This document shows, piece after piece, positions 36,401-45,900 of a stretch of DNA of 64,000 nucleotides. The translations under genes were made by a program, and so were the position numbers. Below the pieces are notes generated by a model. The model was not told where the DNA came from. It was given only the letters and a program-made list of their open reading frames with translations, and ran no database searches. Location: the NCBI GenBank assembly GCA_033220425.1, contig CM065648.1, positions 1,488,001 to 1,552,000 on the forward strand, in the 5' to 3' direction. The stretch is from Lepraria neglecta. Its lineage: Eukaryota > Ascomycota > Lecanoromycetes > Lecanorales > Stereocaulaceae. How positions within the stretch are numbered: the first letter of the stretch is position 1; each line of letters opens with the position of its first letter.

Positions 36401-38413
36401 TCTAGTAGAAACGTCATTGAGAATACTCCTCTGCAAGCATATTCGTCAGCCCTTCTGTTCAGCCCCGTCCATAGTTTGACGCGAGAGCTTTTCCAGGACG
36501 AAGAGCCAGACTGGATCACTACGAAGCCGGCCATGGAAGCCGACTGGGGTGCTTGCATACAAACGCTCTACGGTCACAGCGGTACGGTCTGGTCGGTGGC
36601 CTTCTCGCATAACGGCACCCAGGTAGTATCGGGATCAGTCGATAACACGGTCAAGATCTGGGATACCGGCAGCGGCGCCTGCTTCAAAACGCTCGAGGGC
36701 CATAGCGGTACGGTCTTGTCAGTAGCCTTCTCGCATGACGGCACCCAGGTAGTATCGGGATCAGACGATAACACGGTCAAGATCTGGGATACCGGCAGCG
36801 GCGCCTGCTTCAAAACGCTCGAGGGCCATAGCGATACGGTCTGGTCGGTGGCCTTCTCGCATGACGGCACCCAGGTAGTATCGGGATCAGTCGATAAGAC
36901 GGTTAAGATCTGGGATACCGGCAGCGGCGCCTGCTTCAAAACGCTCGAGGGCCATAGCGATATGGTCTGGTCGGTGGCCTTCTCGCATGACGGCACCCAG
37001 GTAGTATCGGGATCAGACGATAAGACGGTCAAGATCTGGGATGCCGGCAGCGGCGCCTGCCTCAAGACGCTCGAGGGCCATAGCGGTAGGGTCAGGTCGG
37101 TGGCCTTCTCGCATGACGGCACCCAGGTAGTATCGGGATCAGACGATAAGACGGTCAAGATCTGGGATGCCGGCAGCGGCGCCTGCCTTAAAACGCTCGA
37201 GGGCCATAGCGATACGGTCTGGTCGGTGGCCTTCTCGCATGACGGCACCCAGGTAGTATCGGGATCAGTCGATAAGACGGTCAAGATCTGGGATGCCGGC
37301 AGCGGCGCCTGCCTCAAAACGCTCGAGGGCCATAGCGATATAGTCTGGTCGGTGGCCTTCTCGCATGACGGCACCCAGGTAGTATCGGGATCAGACGATA
37401 AGACGGTCAAGATCTGGGATGCCGGCAGCGGCGCCTGCCTCAAAACGCTCGAGGGCCATAGCGGTACGGTCAGGTCGGTGGCCTTCTCGCATGACGGCAC
37501 CCAGGTAGTATCGGGATCAGACGATAAGACGGTCAAGATCTGGGATACCGGCAGCGGCGCCTGCCTCAAGACGCTCGAGGGCCATAGCGGTAGGGTCTGG
37601 TCGGTGGCCTTCTCGCATGACGGCACCCAGGTAATATCGGGATCAGACGATAAGACGGTCAAGATCTGGGATGCCGGCAGCGGCGCCTGCCTCAAGACGC
37701 TCGAGGGCCATAGTGATAGGGTCTGGTCGGTGGCCTTCTCGCATGACGGCACCCAGGTAGTATCGGGATCAGACGATAAGACGGTCAAGATCTGGGATGC
37801 CGGCAGCGGCGCCTGCCTCAAAACGCTCGAGGGCCATAGCGATATAGTCTGGTCGGTGGCCTTCTCGCATGACGGCACCCAGGTAGTATCGGGATCAGAC
37901 AATAAGACGGTCAAGATCTGGGATGCCGGCAGCGGCGCCTGCCTCAAAACGCTCGAGGGCCATAGCGGTACGGTCTGGTCGGTGGCCTTCTCGCATGACG
38001 GCACCCAGGTAGTATCGGGATCAGACGATAAGACGGTCAAGATCTGGGATACCGGCAGCGGCGCCTGCCTCAAGACGCTCAACATTGACCGGATAGTCTA
38101 TAATGTAGTGTTCGATACTACCAGTTCATATATTCTAACTGACACAGGCACTACCTTATGGGATATATCGTCGAATTCAAATACAGCGCTGGTTGCAACT
38201 GCTTTAGAAGAGCCTCAGCATCACGGCTATGGTTTAAATGCCGATCAGGCGTGGATCACATGGAATGGTCAGAATGTACTTTGGCTACCATTGGAGTACC
38301 GGCCATCATGTTCAGCTATCGCGTCAAACACTATCATCATTGGCTGCCCGTCAGGTCGGGTCTTAACAATCAACTTCTCGTTCAACAAGTCTCCTCTGAA
38401 CTGCTCTTCTTAA
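33429..38413 (+). CDS. NACHT-WD40 (HNWD/NWD-type, fungal NLR-like) protein
   Basis: Four exons fit in phase: 33429-33546, 33595-33933, 33992-36288 and 36341-38413 (4827 nt, 1608 aa). Introns are 48, 58 and 52 bp. The first two have clear CTAAC and CTGAC branch sites. Residues 1-118 are Ser/Thr-rich and probably disordered. SLWDRAYDILK (residue 119 on) opens a NACHT_N-type domain. Walker A is GDPGKGKT (472-479) and Walker B is LIIDALDE (575-582). Twelve 42-residue WD40 repeats follow (994-1497), then a decayed thirteenth and a C-terminal tail. In the family, ligand binding to the WD propeller triggers NTP-dependent oligomerisation and often incompatibility cell death (for example Podospora HET-E/HET-D). 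No HET, HeLo or kinase effector domain is visible at the N-terminus, so the output is unknown. Intact, unlike everything around it. It lies within an inverted-repeat-bounded segment. Confidence 0.9.
36566..38077 (+). repeat. Twelve tandem 126-bp WD40-coding units
   Basis: Exactly 12 units of 126 bp. Most codons are identical at the nucleotide level between units. Differences concentrate at unit residues 6, 7, 9, 25-27, 34 and 40: G/D, T/M/R/I, W/L/R, D/V, D/N, N/K, T/A and F/L. This is the pattern of concerted evolution with variation confined to the binding face of the propeller, as reported for HNWD genes. The first unit (LYGHSG, SHNG) is the most divergent. The long open frame on the opposite strand here is a by-product of the repeat. 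Confidence 0.95.
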
Positions 38414-38983
38414 ATTCTATTATATATATTTTATTATAATAACTTTGATAGAGAGGGTCCTAGGGGAGCTGATGTTTATATACTATTGAATGTTGCCACC
38501 GAATGTTGTCACCGAATGTTCTAGAAACTACGCCAAGAATATTCAACTGTTCACGTGTTACAGTAACATGACCAGTTCATTTCCAAGATCTATGTCTCTT
38601 CTTTAGCCACTGATACAATTGAACATTCAATGCTTTGGAACCACCAAAGCTAGTTAGCTAGGGCAGAACAGGTTTTATAGATCTATATTTTGTATCGACC
38701 ATATTAGCCAGATTAAGAAGGGCCAAAATTAGCTGACATGGTCTGTGCTCAGAATTTTTTTAAGTGTAATAGGAGGAAACCGATTTTGCAAGTGACTGTA
38801 CCGAAAAATTCTGTTTTCCCGATATACTCTGAGTTGTACTGTACCCTCTCAAACGGGAGCAAGAAGTGGCCGATGTTTTGCCAAAATCGGCTGTTTTCTC
38901 TTTCGGTTGAGAGATACCCCTCTGTCGCAACGAACTTTTACAGAACGATAAACCTCTACAGTTGTTAGCCCTGGTATCCATAG
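38414..38983. other. Downstream region of the NLR-like gene
   Basis: TA-rich immediately after the stop (tattatatatattttattataataa), suitable for 3' processing. The tandem gaatgttgccacc/gaatgttgtcacc occurs near 38490-38520. No coding signal is visible. A ~230-bp patch near 38740-38970 ending ctacagttgttag resembles the end of a small DNA transposon, but no partner end was found. Confidence 0.4.
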
Positions 38984-39175
38984 GGAATTCGCTCCTTTAT
39001 CGTCGCCGCCGCCACCCTGAATTCCTACGTTGCCTCCTTCGACGAGATGACCGTCCTCAAGTTTCCAGTTATGCCGCGCGAAGCGCGAATAGAATACCCG
39101 GCTAAAGTGCGAAGATATTTCGGGGTAGTGTTAGAGCTGCGTAGTGAGACTGCGATAACCTGGCGAAGACCTTAA
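38984..39175 (+). pseudogene. Orphan coding scrap, perhaps the start of a small fungal kinase
   Basis: 63 open codons without an ATG at the 5' side read RSFIVAAATLNSYVASFDEM then TVLKFPVMPREARIEY and end at TAA 39173-39175. The sequence resembles the V-x-x-x-DExTVLKFP beginning of many small fungal protein-kinase-like proteins, but the catalytic lobe is absent: a minisatellite follows. The assignment is weak. Confidence 0.28.
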
Positions 39176-39230
39176 TGGCGGTTCAGACGGTGACAACGTG
39201 GAAACGACTGCGAGCACGGCGGTGTGCACG

Positions 39231-39330
39231 ACGATATACGACGATACAAGACGATACAAGACGATACAAGACGATACAAGACGATACAAGACGATACAAG
39301 ACGATACAAGACGATACAAGACGATATAAG
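39231..39330 (+). repeat. 10-bp minisatellite (ACGATACAAG)n
   Basis: Ten 10-bp units, eight of them perfect (39241-39320). Because 10 is not a multiple of 3, all frames cycle through the same peptide, and stop-free frames on both strands result. I do not call a gene here. Confidence 0.93.
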
Positions 39331-39363
39331 CCGATGGAGGGAACGGCCACCAGAACATATAAC

Positions 39364-39446
39364 AAGGCATAATAGTGGGCATAACAATGACGAGCATAAC
39401 AGCGGGCACAACGATAGCGAGCACAACAGCGGGCACAACTATGGCG
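39364..39446 (+). repeat. 27-bp compound minisatellite
   Basis: Alternating 15- and 12-bp blocks (gggcataacaatgac, gagcataacagc and variants), about three 27-bp units. It follows the 10-bp array directly and reads HNSGHN-like in one frame. Confidence 0.75.
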
Positions 39447-39699
39447 GCAACGGCCATCGCAGGGCATATCAAAACACGGGCATGACAAGCACGGCAGAGG
39501 GACACCAAAGGCTGGCCTCTATCTCTATTTTGCCTGTCTGCACGACCATTACTATTATTGCGCCACAAGGGCGATGAAGACCAACTCTACTGTACAGCAA
39601 CAGGTCGCGAAGCCAGCGCGAGCCTGCCTCAAACCGATCTAAGCTGAGGATCAGTCCATTAATTCTCTATCCCTCGTACGGCATCTTTCGCATCTTCCG

Positions 39700-41340
39700 C
39701 TAATACATCCGCGCCACTGGGGCTCTCCATGGTTCTGGCACAATCTCATCTTCCGCAACCGGTGTTCCGCTCATCTGCACTACTGAGGCTCTCGTTGGCG
39801 CTGGCGCTTCGCTCATTCACCTTCGCATTTGGCTCTGGCGTATCTGCCTCTAGCGCAGCACTCTTGCGCTTCCGACCACGCTTGCCCTTGCCTTTGGCTT
39901 CTTTGGCAGCCTCTTTGTCAGCACGCTTCGCTCGTGCTTCCTCAAGGTCCTCATAGCTCATGACCTTCGCCTTCCCTAGTACCAACGACTTAGTTGATCG
40001 TCGAACTTTGGCTTCGTTATTAATTGTGTTCAAGAATTGAATTTGGTCCTCCTGGAGAGCATCCTTGACAAGGAACATTTGGCCAGCTTTAGTGAGCTTC
40101 AGTACGTGCCTCTCTAACTTCTGTTTACTCGTGTTATCAAGCGCATAAGCATCCTGCTTGATGATTAGATTTTGCAGCGATATGAAACCCTCTGCTGACA
40201 CTGGCGTCACAGGCGTTTATAGTACTACATCTTGCGGACAAGACCCCACCTTTACCTCATTGGCTTTTGGAACATTTAGGTCAGCGGGGGGCTTTGGTAT
40301 AGGTCTGAGTACTCTGTCTGGATTAACGGGAATAAACCACTCGCAGCGAAACCGGCCTTAATATTCTTTAGCGTAAATGCTTTTTCCCTTGCCGGGCTAA
40401 AGAGAGAGGTAAAGTGCTGCTTGCCAATTGTATTCACACCTCCTCGCTCTAGTCGATCAACCTGTTCGCGATAGGCTACCTTCAATAAGGTAAACACTGC
40501 GATATTACAAGGCTGGAGCTTGTAGGAGGTGTGAGAGGGGAGACGACAGAGGATAATATTATTTTCGAAACAAAACTCCAAGATTTCGAGTATCTTATAC
40601 GTTCCGAAGCCGTCATATATCAGCACCTGTGGCTTCTTATTAGCTCGCTCTTGAGTTTGGGGATGGAATATACGCTTAAGCCACTCTAAGCTAATCTTAG
40701 AGTCGGTATATCCAGATTCGGAGTACGCATACTCGATCGCAGTTACCGATGTTCGTTTAACACGCGCGCCTCTATAGTTTCGTTTGTCATCCTTACCTAC
40801 AAGGACTTTAACAGAGCCTGGCATGGATAACATAACCCCAGTCTCGTCCATATTATAGATATTCTCTGCTAGAATAGCAGGATCTTGTAATATCTTTCCA
40901 ATCACCTCAAACCAGTGTATAACCTTCTAATAGATATTTTTCTCGTGACGGTTCCAGTCTAACGCGCTAACTCTTCTCGCTTAGAGTACTAGATGGCGGT
41001 TTTCTAGAGCCTTCGCCCAGTTCCTCCCTGGAGGCTTGAGTGGTCTATCTACTATAGGCCGCTTGCGGGTGGCAATGAAAGCTATTGAAGGGATGAACTT
41101 TATCCGTATTGGTTGTCCAAGATCGGACATTTATAACAAGAACGTAACGACGACATCCTCTTCCCACGGGGTGAGTTACTGTTGGCTTTGGGCCTTCTCT
41201 TCTATCGAGCGTCATCCGCGAGCACGATGATGAAGGGTAGAGCAAGGGACATTACCATGATCTGCTAGCGCACGGTATGAATTAGGCACGCCATGAGGAA
41301 CGCCTTGCGCCAGCACTTGACTGGCTCTGTCTATATTAGC
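39700..41340 (-). pseudogene. Pogo-family (DDE_1) transposase, degenerate
   Basis: The minus-strand translation follows fungal pogo transposases: an N-terminal HTH-type region (VPHGVPNSYRALADHG, RARGRRSIEEKAQSQQ), the CENP-B-like linker (KPPGRNWAKALENRH), then the DDE core with IYNMDETG (near 40840-40860), a second Asp in LIYDGFG (near 40606-40622), and QPCNIAVF near 40494-40517. Relatives have Asp at that last place, here Asn. The C-terminus carries KVRRSTKSLVLGKAKVMSYE, a basic KGKGKRGRKRK stretch and the end APVARMY. Defects: at least four in-frame stops, an apparent ~33-codon loss after VTAIE, a 1-base deletion near 40320, and a ~5-base loss near 39800. It cannot make an active enzyme. 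It lies next to the right inverted repeat, oriented inward. Confidence 0.85.
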
Positions 41341-41873
41341 CTACCGTGGTGATGGTGTTGTGAACGAGACGAGTGGCAGGCAGCGGTTAGGCAACAGCGT
41401 ACCACCGGGCACGTGCCTATGGAAGGTTCGAGAAACATGCTATTTATACGCCACACGTTTAACGAAGTTTGGAATAGTGGGTCAATAAAATACAGCAAGT
41501 CTGGGCTGTAATAGCTAATGCTCGCTAAATACATGTGGCGTTTTGGGACACTCTTCTCGCACGGCGTTAGTCTCGGACTTCTTTATTCTCCTCTCCAATT
41601 GTCTTCAAAACTTGGGTTTATATTCTTTTTTTATAGAACCTTTCCCTAAGTGCTCCGAACTGCGAAGAGACTCTAATAGTCACAATTGAGCAGGGGGGAA
41701 CAGCTGAAACAGCGATTGATAGCGTCAACGAAACAATCGATAGCATGATCAACCCCAGTGATTTTCTCGTTGCAGACTAGTTTCCTAGGGGAAAAATAGT
41801 TGAAGAACAGTAATATATTGATAATAAATTTGTAGACTGGTGAGGAAGAGACTTGAGATACTTAAACCGTAGA
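41341..41873. other. Region between transposase N-terminus and right inverted repeat
   Basis: About 530 bp without a recognisable gene. It would be the 5' untranslated region of the transposase if the element is a unit. The first residues of the transposase cannot be placed because a TAG precedes ANIDRASQ in frame. Confidence 0.4.
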
Positions 41874-41917
41874 TTTGTCTCGCGACGGGGTGCGTCTCTC
41901 GACGCAGGGACGGACGT
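41874..41917 (-). repeat. Right terminal inverted repeat
   Basis: The reverse complement begins ACGTCCGTCCCTGCGTCGAG, identical to the left end for 33 bases, then cgcgagacaaa. It is followed by TA (41918-41919). The internal stem TGCGTC/GACGCA is conserved. Confidence 0.85.
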
Positions 41918-41919
41918 TA

Positions 41920-42237
41920 CTAGCAAGACTAGAGTAGTAGGAGCCTATATATCATCGTCGTCATCATCATCATTATCATCGGCGGAGCCAAGAGTAGAGG
42001 GGCGGGTATCTATTTTCGGGATTTCTGGAACGGATAATCTAATTAGTCGGTTGGTAGATTCTTGTAAACCATTACTAACTATATATCCAAACCTAGCCTT
42101 GAGAGATTTTCAGGTCGCCTAAGAGGATAATTAGGCAGCTAAAGTTCCTTGAATGGAAGGCTCGAGAATTCCTAGTATAGTACGCAAACTTAGTCTAATC
42201 GAAAGTTAGTAGGTTATTATATATATTAATATAGATT
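41920..42237. other. Right flank of the island, with a (TCA/TCG)n microsatellite
   Basis: Mixed composition, moving into TA-rich sequence. A trinucleotide run lies at about 41950-41985 (atcatcgtcgtcatcatc). An open plus-strand stretch to 42122 crosses the inverted repeat and the microsatellite, so I do not treat it as a gene. Confidence 0.5.
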
Positions 42238-42459
42238 TTAGAAGTTAGACACAAAGCTCTGCCAACTGGCTACAATAGTATCTACTATATCTATACCTAG
42301 ACTTACTTGCTTATAGATAGGTATAAAGACTCCCTATCCGAGGTACTCTTCTATAGAGATATAAGCTAGCTCCGATTTTACCTGATCTAGAGCTATAAAA
42401 ATCTTATTCATTTCTCTATAGTATCTATCTATATTACTCTTTAACTCCTTAGCTATTAG
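42238..42459 (-). pseudogene. Coiled-coil gene relic, C-terminal segment
   Basis: The minus strand reads LIAKELKSNIDRYYREMNKI, then ALDQVKSELAYISIEEYLG, and ends ASWQSFVSNF at stop 42238-42240. One TAG and few other defects are present. Upstream the frame continues at 48956-49235, on the other side of gypsy element 3. I do not recognise the family. The charged heptad-like sequence suggests a coiled coil. Confidence 0.5.
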
Positions 42460-42869
42460 TATTAGAACTATTGGTTCTAACAGGACTGTCCTATAGGACA
42501 AGGTACTATAGACAGGACTAGCAGCTGAAGCGATGAGCGCGACGAGCGCCAGCGCTTATGGCGCTCAAGAATGATGAGCGCAATGAGCGCTAGCGCTCAT
42601 AACGCTCATGGGATGCTTAGCAGGATTTCCTATATCTATATATACGGGGCTTTGCCCGTTGTTTGGAACAGCGTATTCAACTTAGTTAATCTTCCTAGTA
42701 CTCCTTGTACTATACTTTACTAGTTATTAATATAGAACGTATTAACTACCTATACTACGAAGACTGCTATTCTACCTGAGTGACTCCTCTCCTACAGAAG
42801 TATAAGACTATACGTATCTATACCTAGTTATCGTACCGTTAGGTAAACGACTAGATATAGGTCGTAACA
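42460..42869 (+). repeat. 5' LTR of element 3
   Basis: 410 bp, tattagaact to gtcgtaaca, with GAGCGC-rich repeats and a TATA-rich stretch before CGGGGCTTTGCCC. Confidence 0.9.
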
Positions 42870-42959
42870 CTTTAAACACCCTAAGGGATGAGTTCTTTAA
42901 CAACTTCAGGCAGAAACCCTACCCCAAGCACCTCAACGGTTACTAGCTAGAGACGCTAA

Positions 42960-45900
42960 ACTATAGACGAAGGATCTAGAAAAAGGATCAAGGTTATAGT
43001 ACCAGACTTATACTATAGAGATAGAGATAAGCTTGAGCCATAGCTTATATAAGTATAATTATATCTTCTATTCTAGGGAGACTTACTCCTAGCAACTAGA
43101 TATACTACCTTCGCCATATTATACCTACAAGGACAGGCCCAAAAGTAGGTCGAACCTTTCCTAAAGAAGTATATAGAAGACGACGACGAGGACGGCGACG
43201 TTAAGTTATAGATAGAGAGTATACCAAAGTTTATAGTTGAAATCCGCCGTATATTCAGACCTTCTAACAAGGTAAATATAGTAATATATATTATATAGTA
43301 TATAAAGTAGAAGAAGTCAGCGTTAGAGTTTTCAACTTAGTTTCAAATATACGCTACTAAAATAGGCTAGGATAATGACGCGCTAATAATAATATATTGT
43401 CAAGGCCTTAAAGATAATATTAAAGACGAACTTATAAGATTCGGAGGAGTAATCGATACTCTAGATAGACTTATTAAAAATACGATCGAAATCGATAATA
43501 AGCTATTTAAATAATCTATAGAGAAATAGTATAATAGAGGAGTTAGCGGAACCTGAAATAAAGGATTCTTCTCGAAGACGAAGAATTATAGACAAGACTA
43601 TAGGGAATATAATACTTACTATAGTATAGTACTAATAGAGATTAACTTTATTTAGATAGAAAAGAAGAAAGGAAACTTTAAAGGGAAAAAGTAGTACGGG
43701 GGAAAGAAAGTAATTACTTACTATAGCTATAGTAAACTGGGCTATATAGCTAGAGACTGCAGGTCGAAGAATATAGTATACCGACTATAGATTAACGTAA
43801 TAGAAGAAGGGCCTCTAGATAATAAGGAAGACTCTAAAGAAATATAGTTACCCTATAACAAAAAGGAATTCAGTTAGGATTCGGAAGATAATACCTTCGA
43901 ATCGGAATTCAATAAAGAAGCGTAGAGGTATTACTATAGGGATAGTAATAAATCTTAATAATATAAGACGGATCAGGAACAACGGAAAGCTAGTCTAGAG
44001 AGACTAGCGTTAACACCCGAACCTAGATCCGCTATATCCCGAGTAGAAGGAAAATTACTAGAGATTAAGGAACCTTAATCGGATAAAGATAAATATAAGC
44101 TCTTCGACGAAATCGAAGGTAAAGTACGAGGTATACTAAAAGAGTAATTATCTATAAAACCCGAATAGGAAGAACCTATACGAGACTATCGATACGATAG
44201 AGAATATTAGTAATATAGCGAGATTCTATATACTAAATGTATATTACCTGATTACTCGGTATATAGGGAGGAAAGAGGCTGTCTGGCGAGAGAATATACG
44301 GTACCTCTACTAAAGAGAACCCCTTATAGAGAGATATAGTAGTATAAGTATAAGGAAGATAGATATTAATAGTATCTTATAAGTAAGAGGAAGTACTATT
44401 ACTTTCTATACTTTATAGAGAAGTAGGAGAAAGAGAGAAATAACTTACTTAAAGTCTTTAAGAGAGGAGCTTATAACTAAGTACTATAGTATAGCTACTT
44501 ATACGACGAATATATTCCGTATAAAGGTATAAAGGAAGTATATAGATTCCTACTATTATAGGGAAAAGAATAATCTCTTATACTACGGGGAAGTATAAGG
44601 AGATTAACGCGTGATTCCCTAAATAACAATTATATTCCGCCTAATACTATACTTATATTATTATACTAGTAAATATTAATAGATAGCGGACCGTAGCGAT
44701 AATAGATAGCGAAGCTACAGGAAATTTTATCTCGAGGAATTTGGTAGACTCAAGCGGCCTACTAACCCGGAGGAAGAAATTATCCTATAAGCTACGCCTA
44801 GCTAATAGGTTAGTATTTTTAATAGGAAAAGTAGAGGAGGAAACTCGCTCCCTACTAGTAATAATTTAGTAATACTATAAGGAGATTATATTCGATATAG
44901 TTAGGATAGCTACTTATAATATTATTTTAGGAATACCTTGGTTAAATAAATATAACCTAGAAATCAACTAGAAGATAAAAGTATTTAAATTCGGACGATC
45001 TAGAAATATTACTAGTATTAGACCTATTAGTCAATAGTAGACAATAATAGATAAGAGAAAGAATCGAAGACCAGTTAAGGTATATATTACTTTATTCTTA
45101 AATAATAAGAGTGACTTCTAAGAGAGAAGGCTCGACTCCTTAGTTACTAGTAAAGGTTAGTAGAATACTAAAGAGAGAGCTATTAAAGGGAAAGACGAAC
45201 CTTCTACGATCCCTCGGGAATATAAACGGTAGGTATACCTATTCGAGAAAGAGACGAGTATAAAAGCGTTGCCTAAGTACTAACTATAGGATTATAAGAT
45301 CGAACTCGAGCCTAGTAAGGCGCTAATATTTAGACCTATCTATATATTATCGGAAAAGGAACTTACTATACTTCGCGGGTATATCGATAAGAACCTTAAG
45401 AAGGGATTTATTTAGGAATCTAAATTACTAGCAGGTTATCTAATCCTCTTCGCGCCGAAGAAGGATAGAAGCTTAAGGCTATATATCGACTATCGAAAGT
45501 TAAACGATATTACTATCAAGAATAGATATCCTTTACCAAATATCAGCGAGCTATAGGATCGGCTTAGTAAGGTAAAGATATTTACGAAACTAGATCTTAG
45601 AGGCGTATATAATCTAATCTGGATAAAAGAAGGCGAAGAGTGGAAAACTGCCTTCCGGACCAGATATAGCCACTATAAGTATCTAGTAATACCGTTTGGA
45701 CTCACTAACGCACTAGTAACCTACTAAGCACTTATTAATAATATTATACGAGTATACTTAGATCGAATAGCGATAGCGTACCTCGACGATATCTTGATTT
45801 ACTCTAGAAATAAGGAAGAGTATATTAAGTATATATAGGATATTATTGAATACCTGTTATAAGCGGGACTTCTCCTTAAACCGGAAAAGTGCGAATTTTA

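Larger units (their letters stand above)
32805..41917. mobile_element. Candidate pogo-type composite transposon carrying an NLR-like gene
   Basis: Inverted copies of a ~44-bp sequence (33 identical bases, then 9 of 11) mark both ends. The outer neighbours are TA at 32803-32804 and 41918-41919, as expected for the TA target duplication of Tc1/mariner/pogo elements. Inside are the NACHT-WD40 gene and a degenerate pogo transposase next to the right end. Base composition changes sharply close to both ends. The structure is seen directly. That the NLR gene is mobile cargo, rather than host DNA between two pogo remnants, is inference. Confidence 0.6.

Noticed and set aside
36574-38085. 503-codon open frame on the minus strand across the WD40 array
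   Set aside because: It is the mirror of a 126-bp repeat that happens to lack antisense stops. The plus strand encodes a clear WD40 protein in spliced frame.
38740-38970. Possible mariner-type miniature element ending ctacagttgttag
   Set aside because: I could not find a matching inverted end or a target duplication within the neighbouring sequence.
39131-39577. Several overlapping 65-145-codon frames on both strands
   Set aside because: They are produced by the 10-bp and 27-bp arrays, where repeats without stops keep all frames open.
41853-42122. 89-codon frame crossing the right inverted repeat
   Set aside because: It begins inside the transposon end and runs through a trinucleotide microsatellite, so it is unlikely to be a gene.
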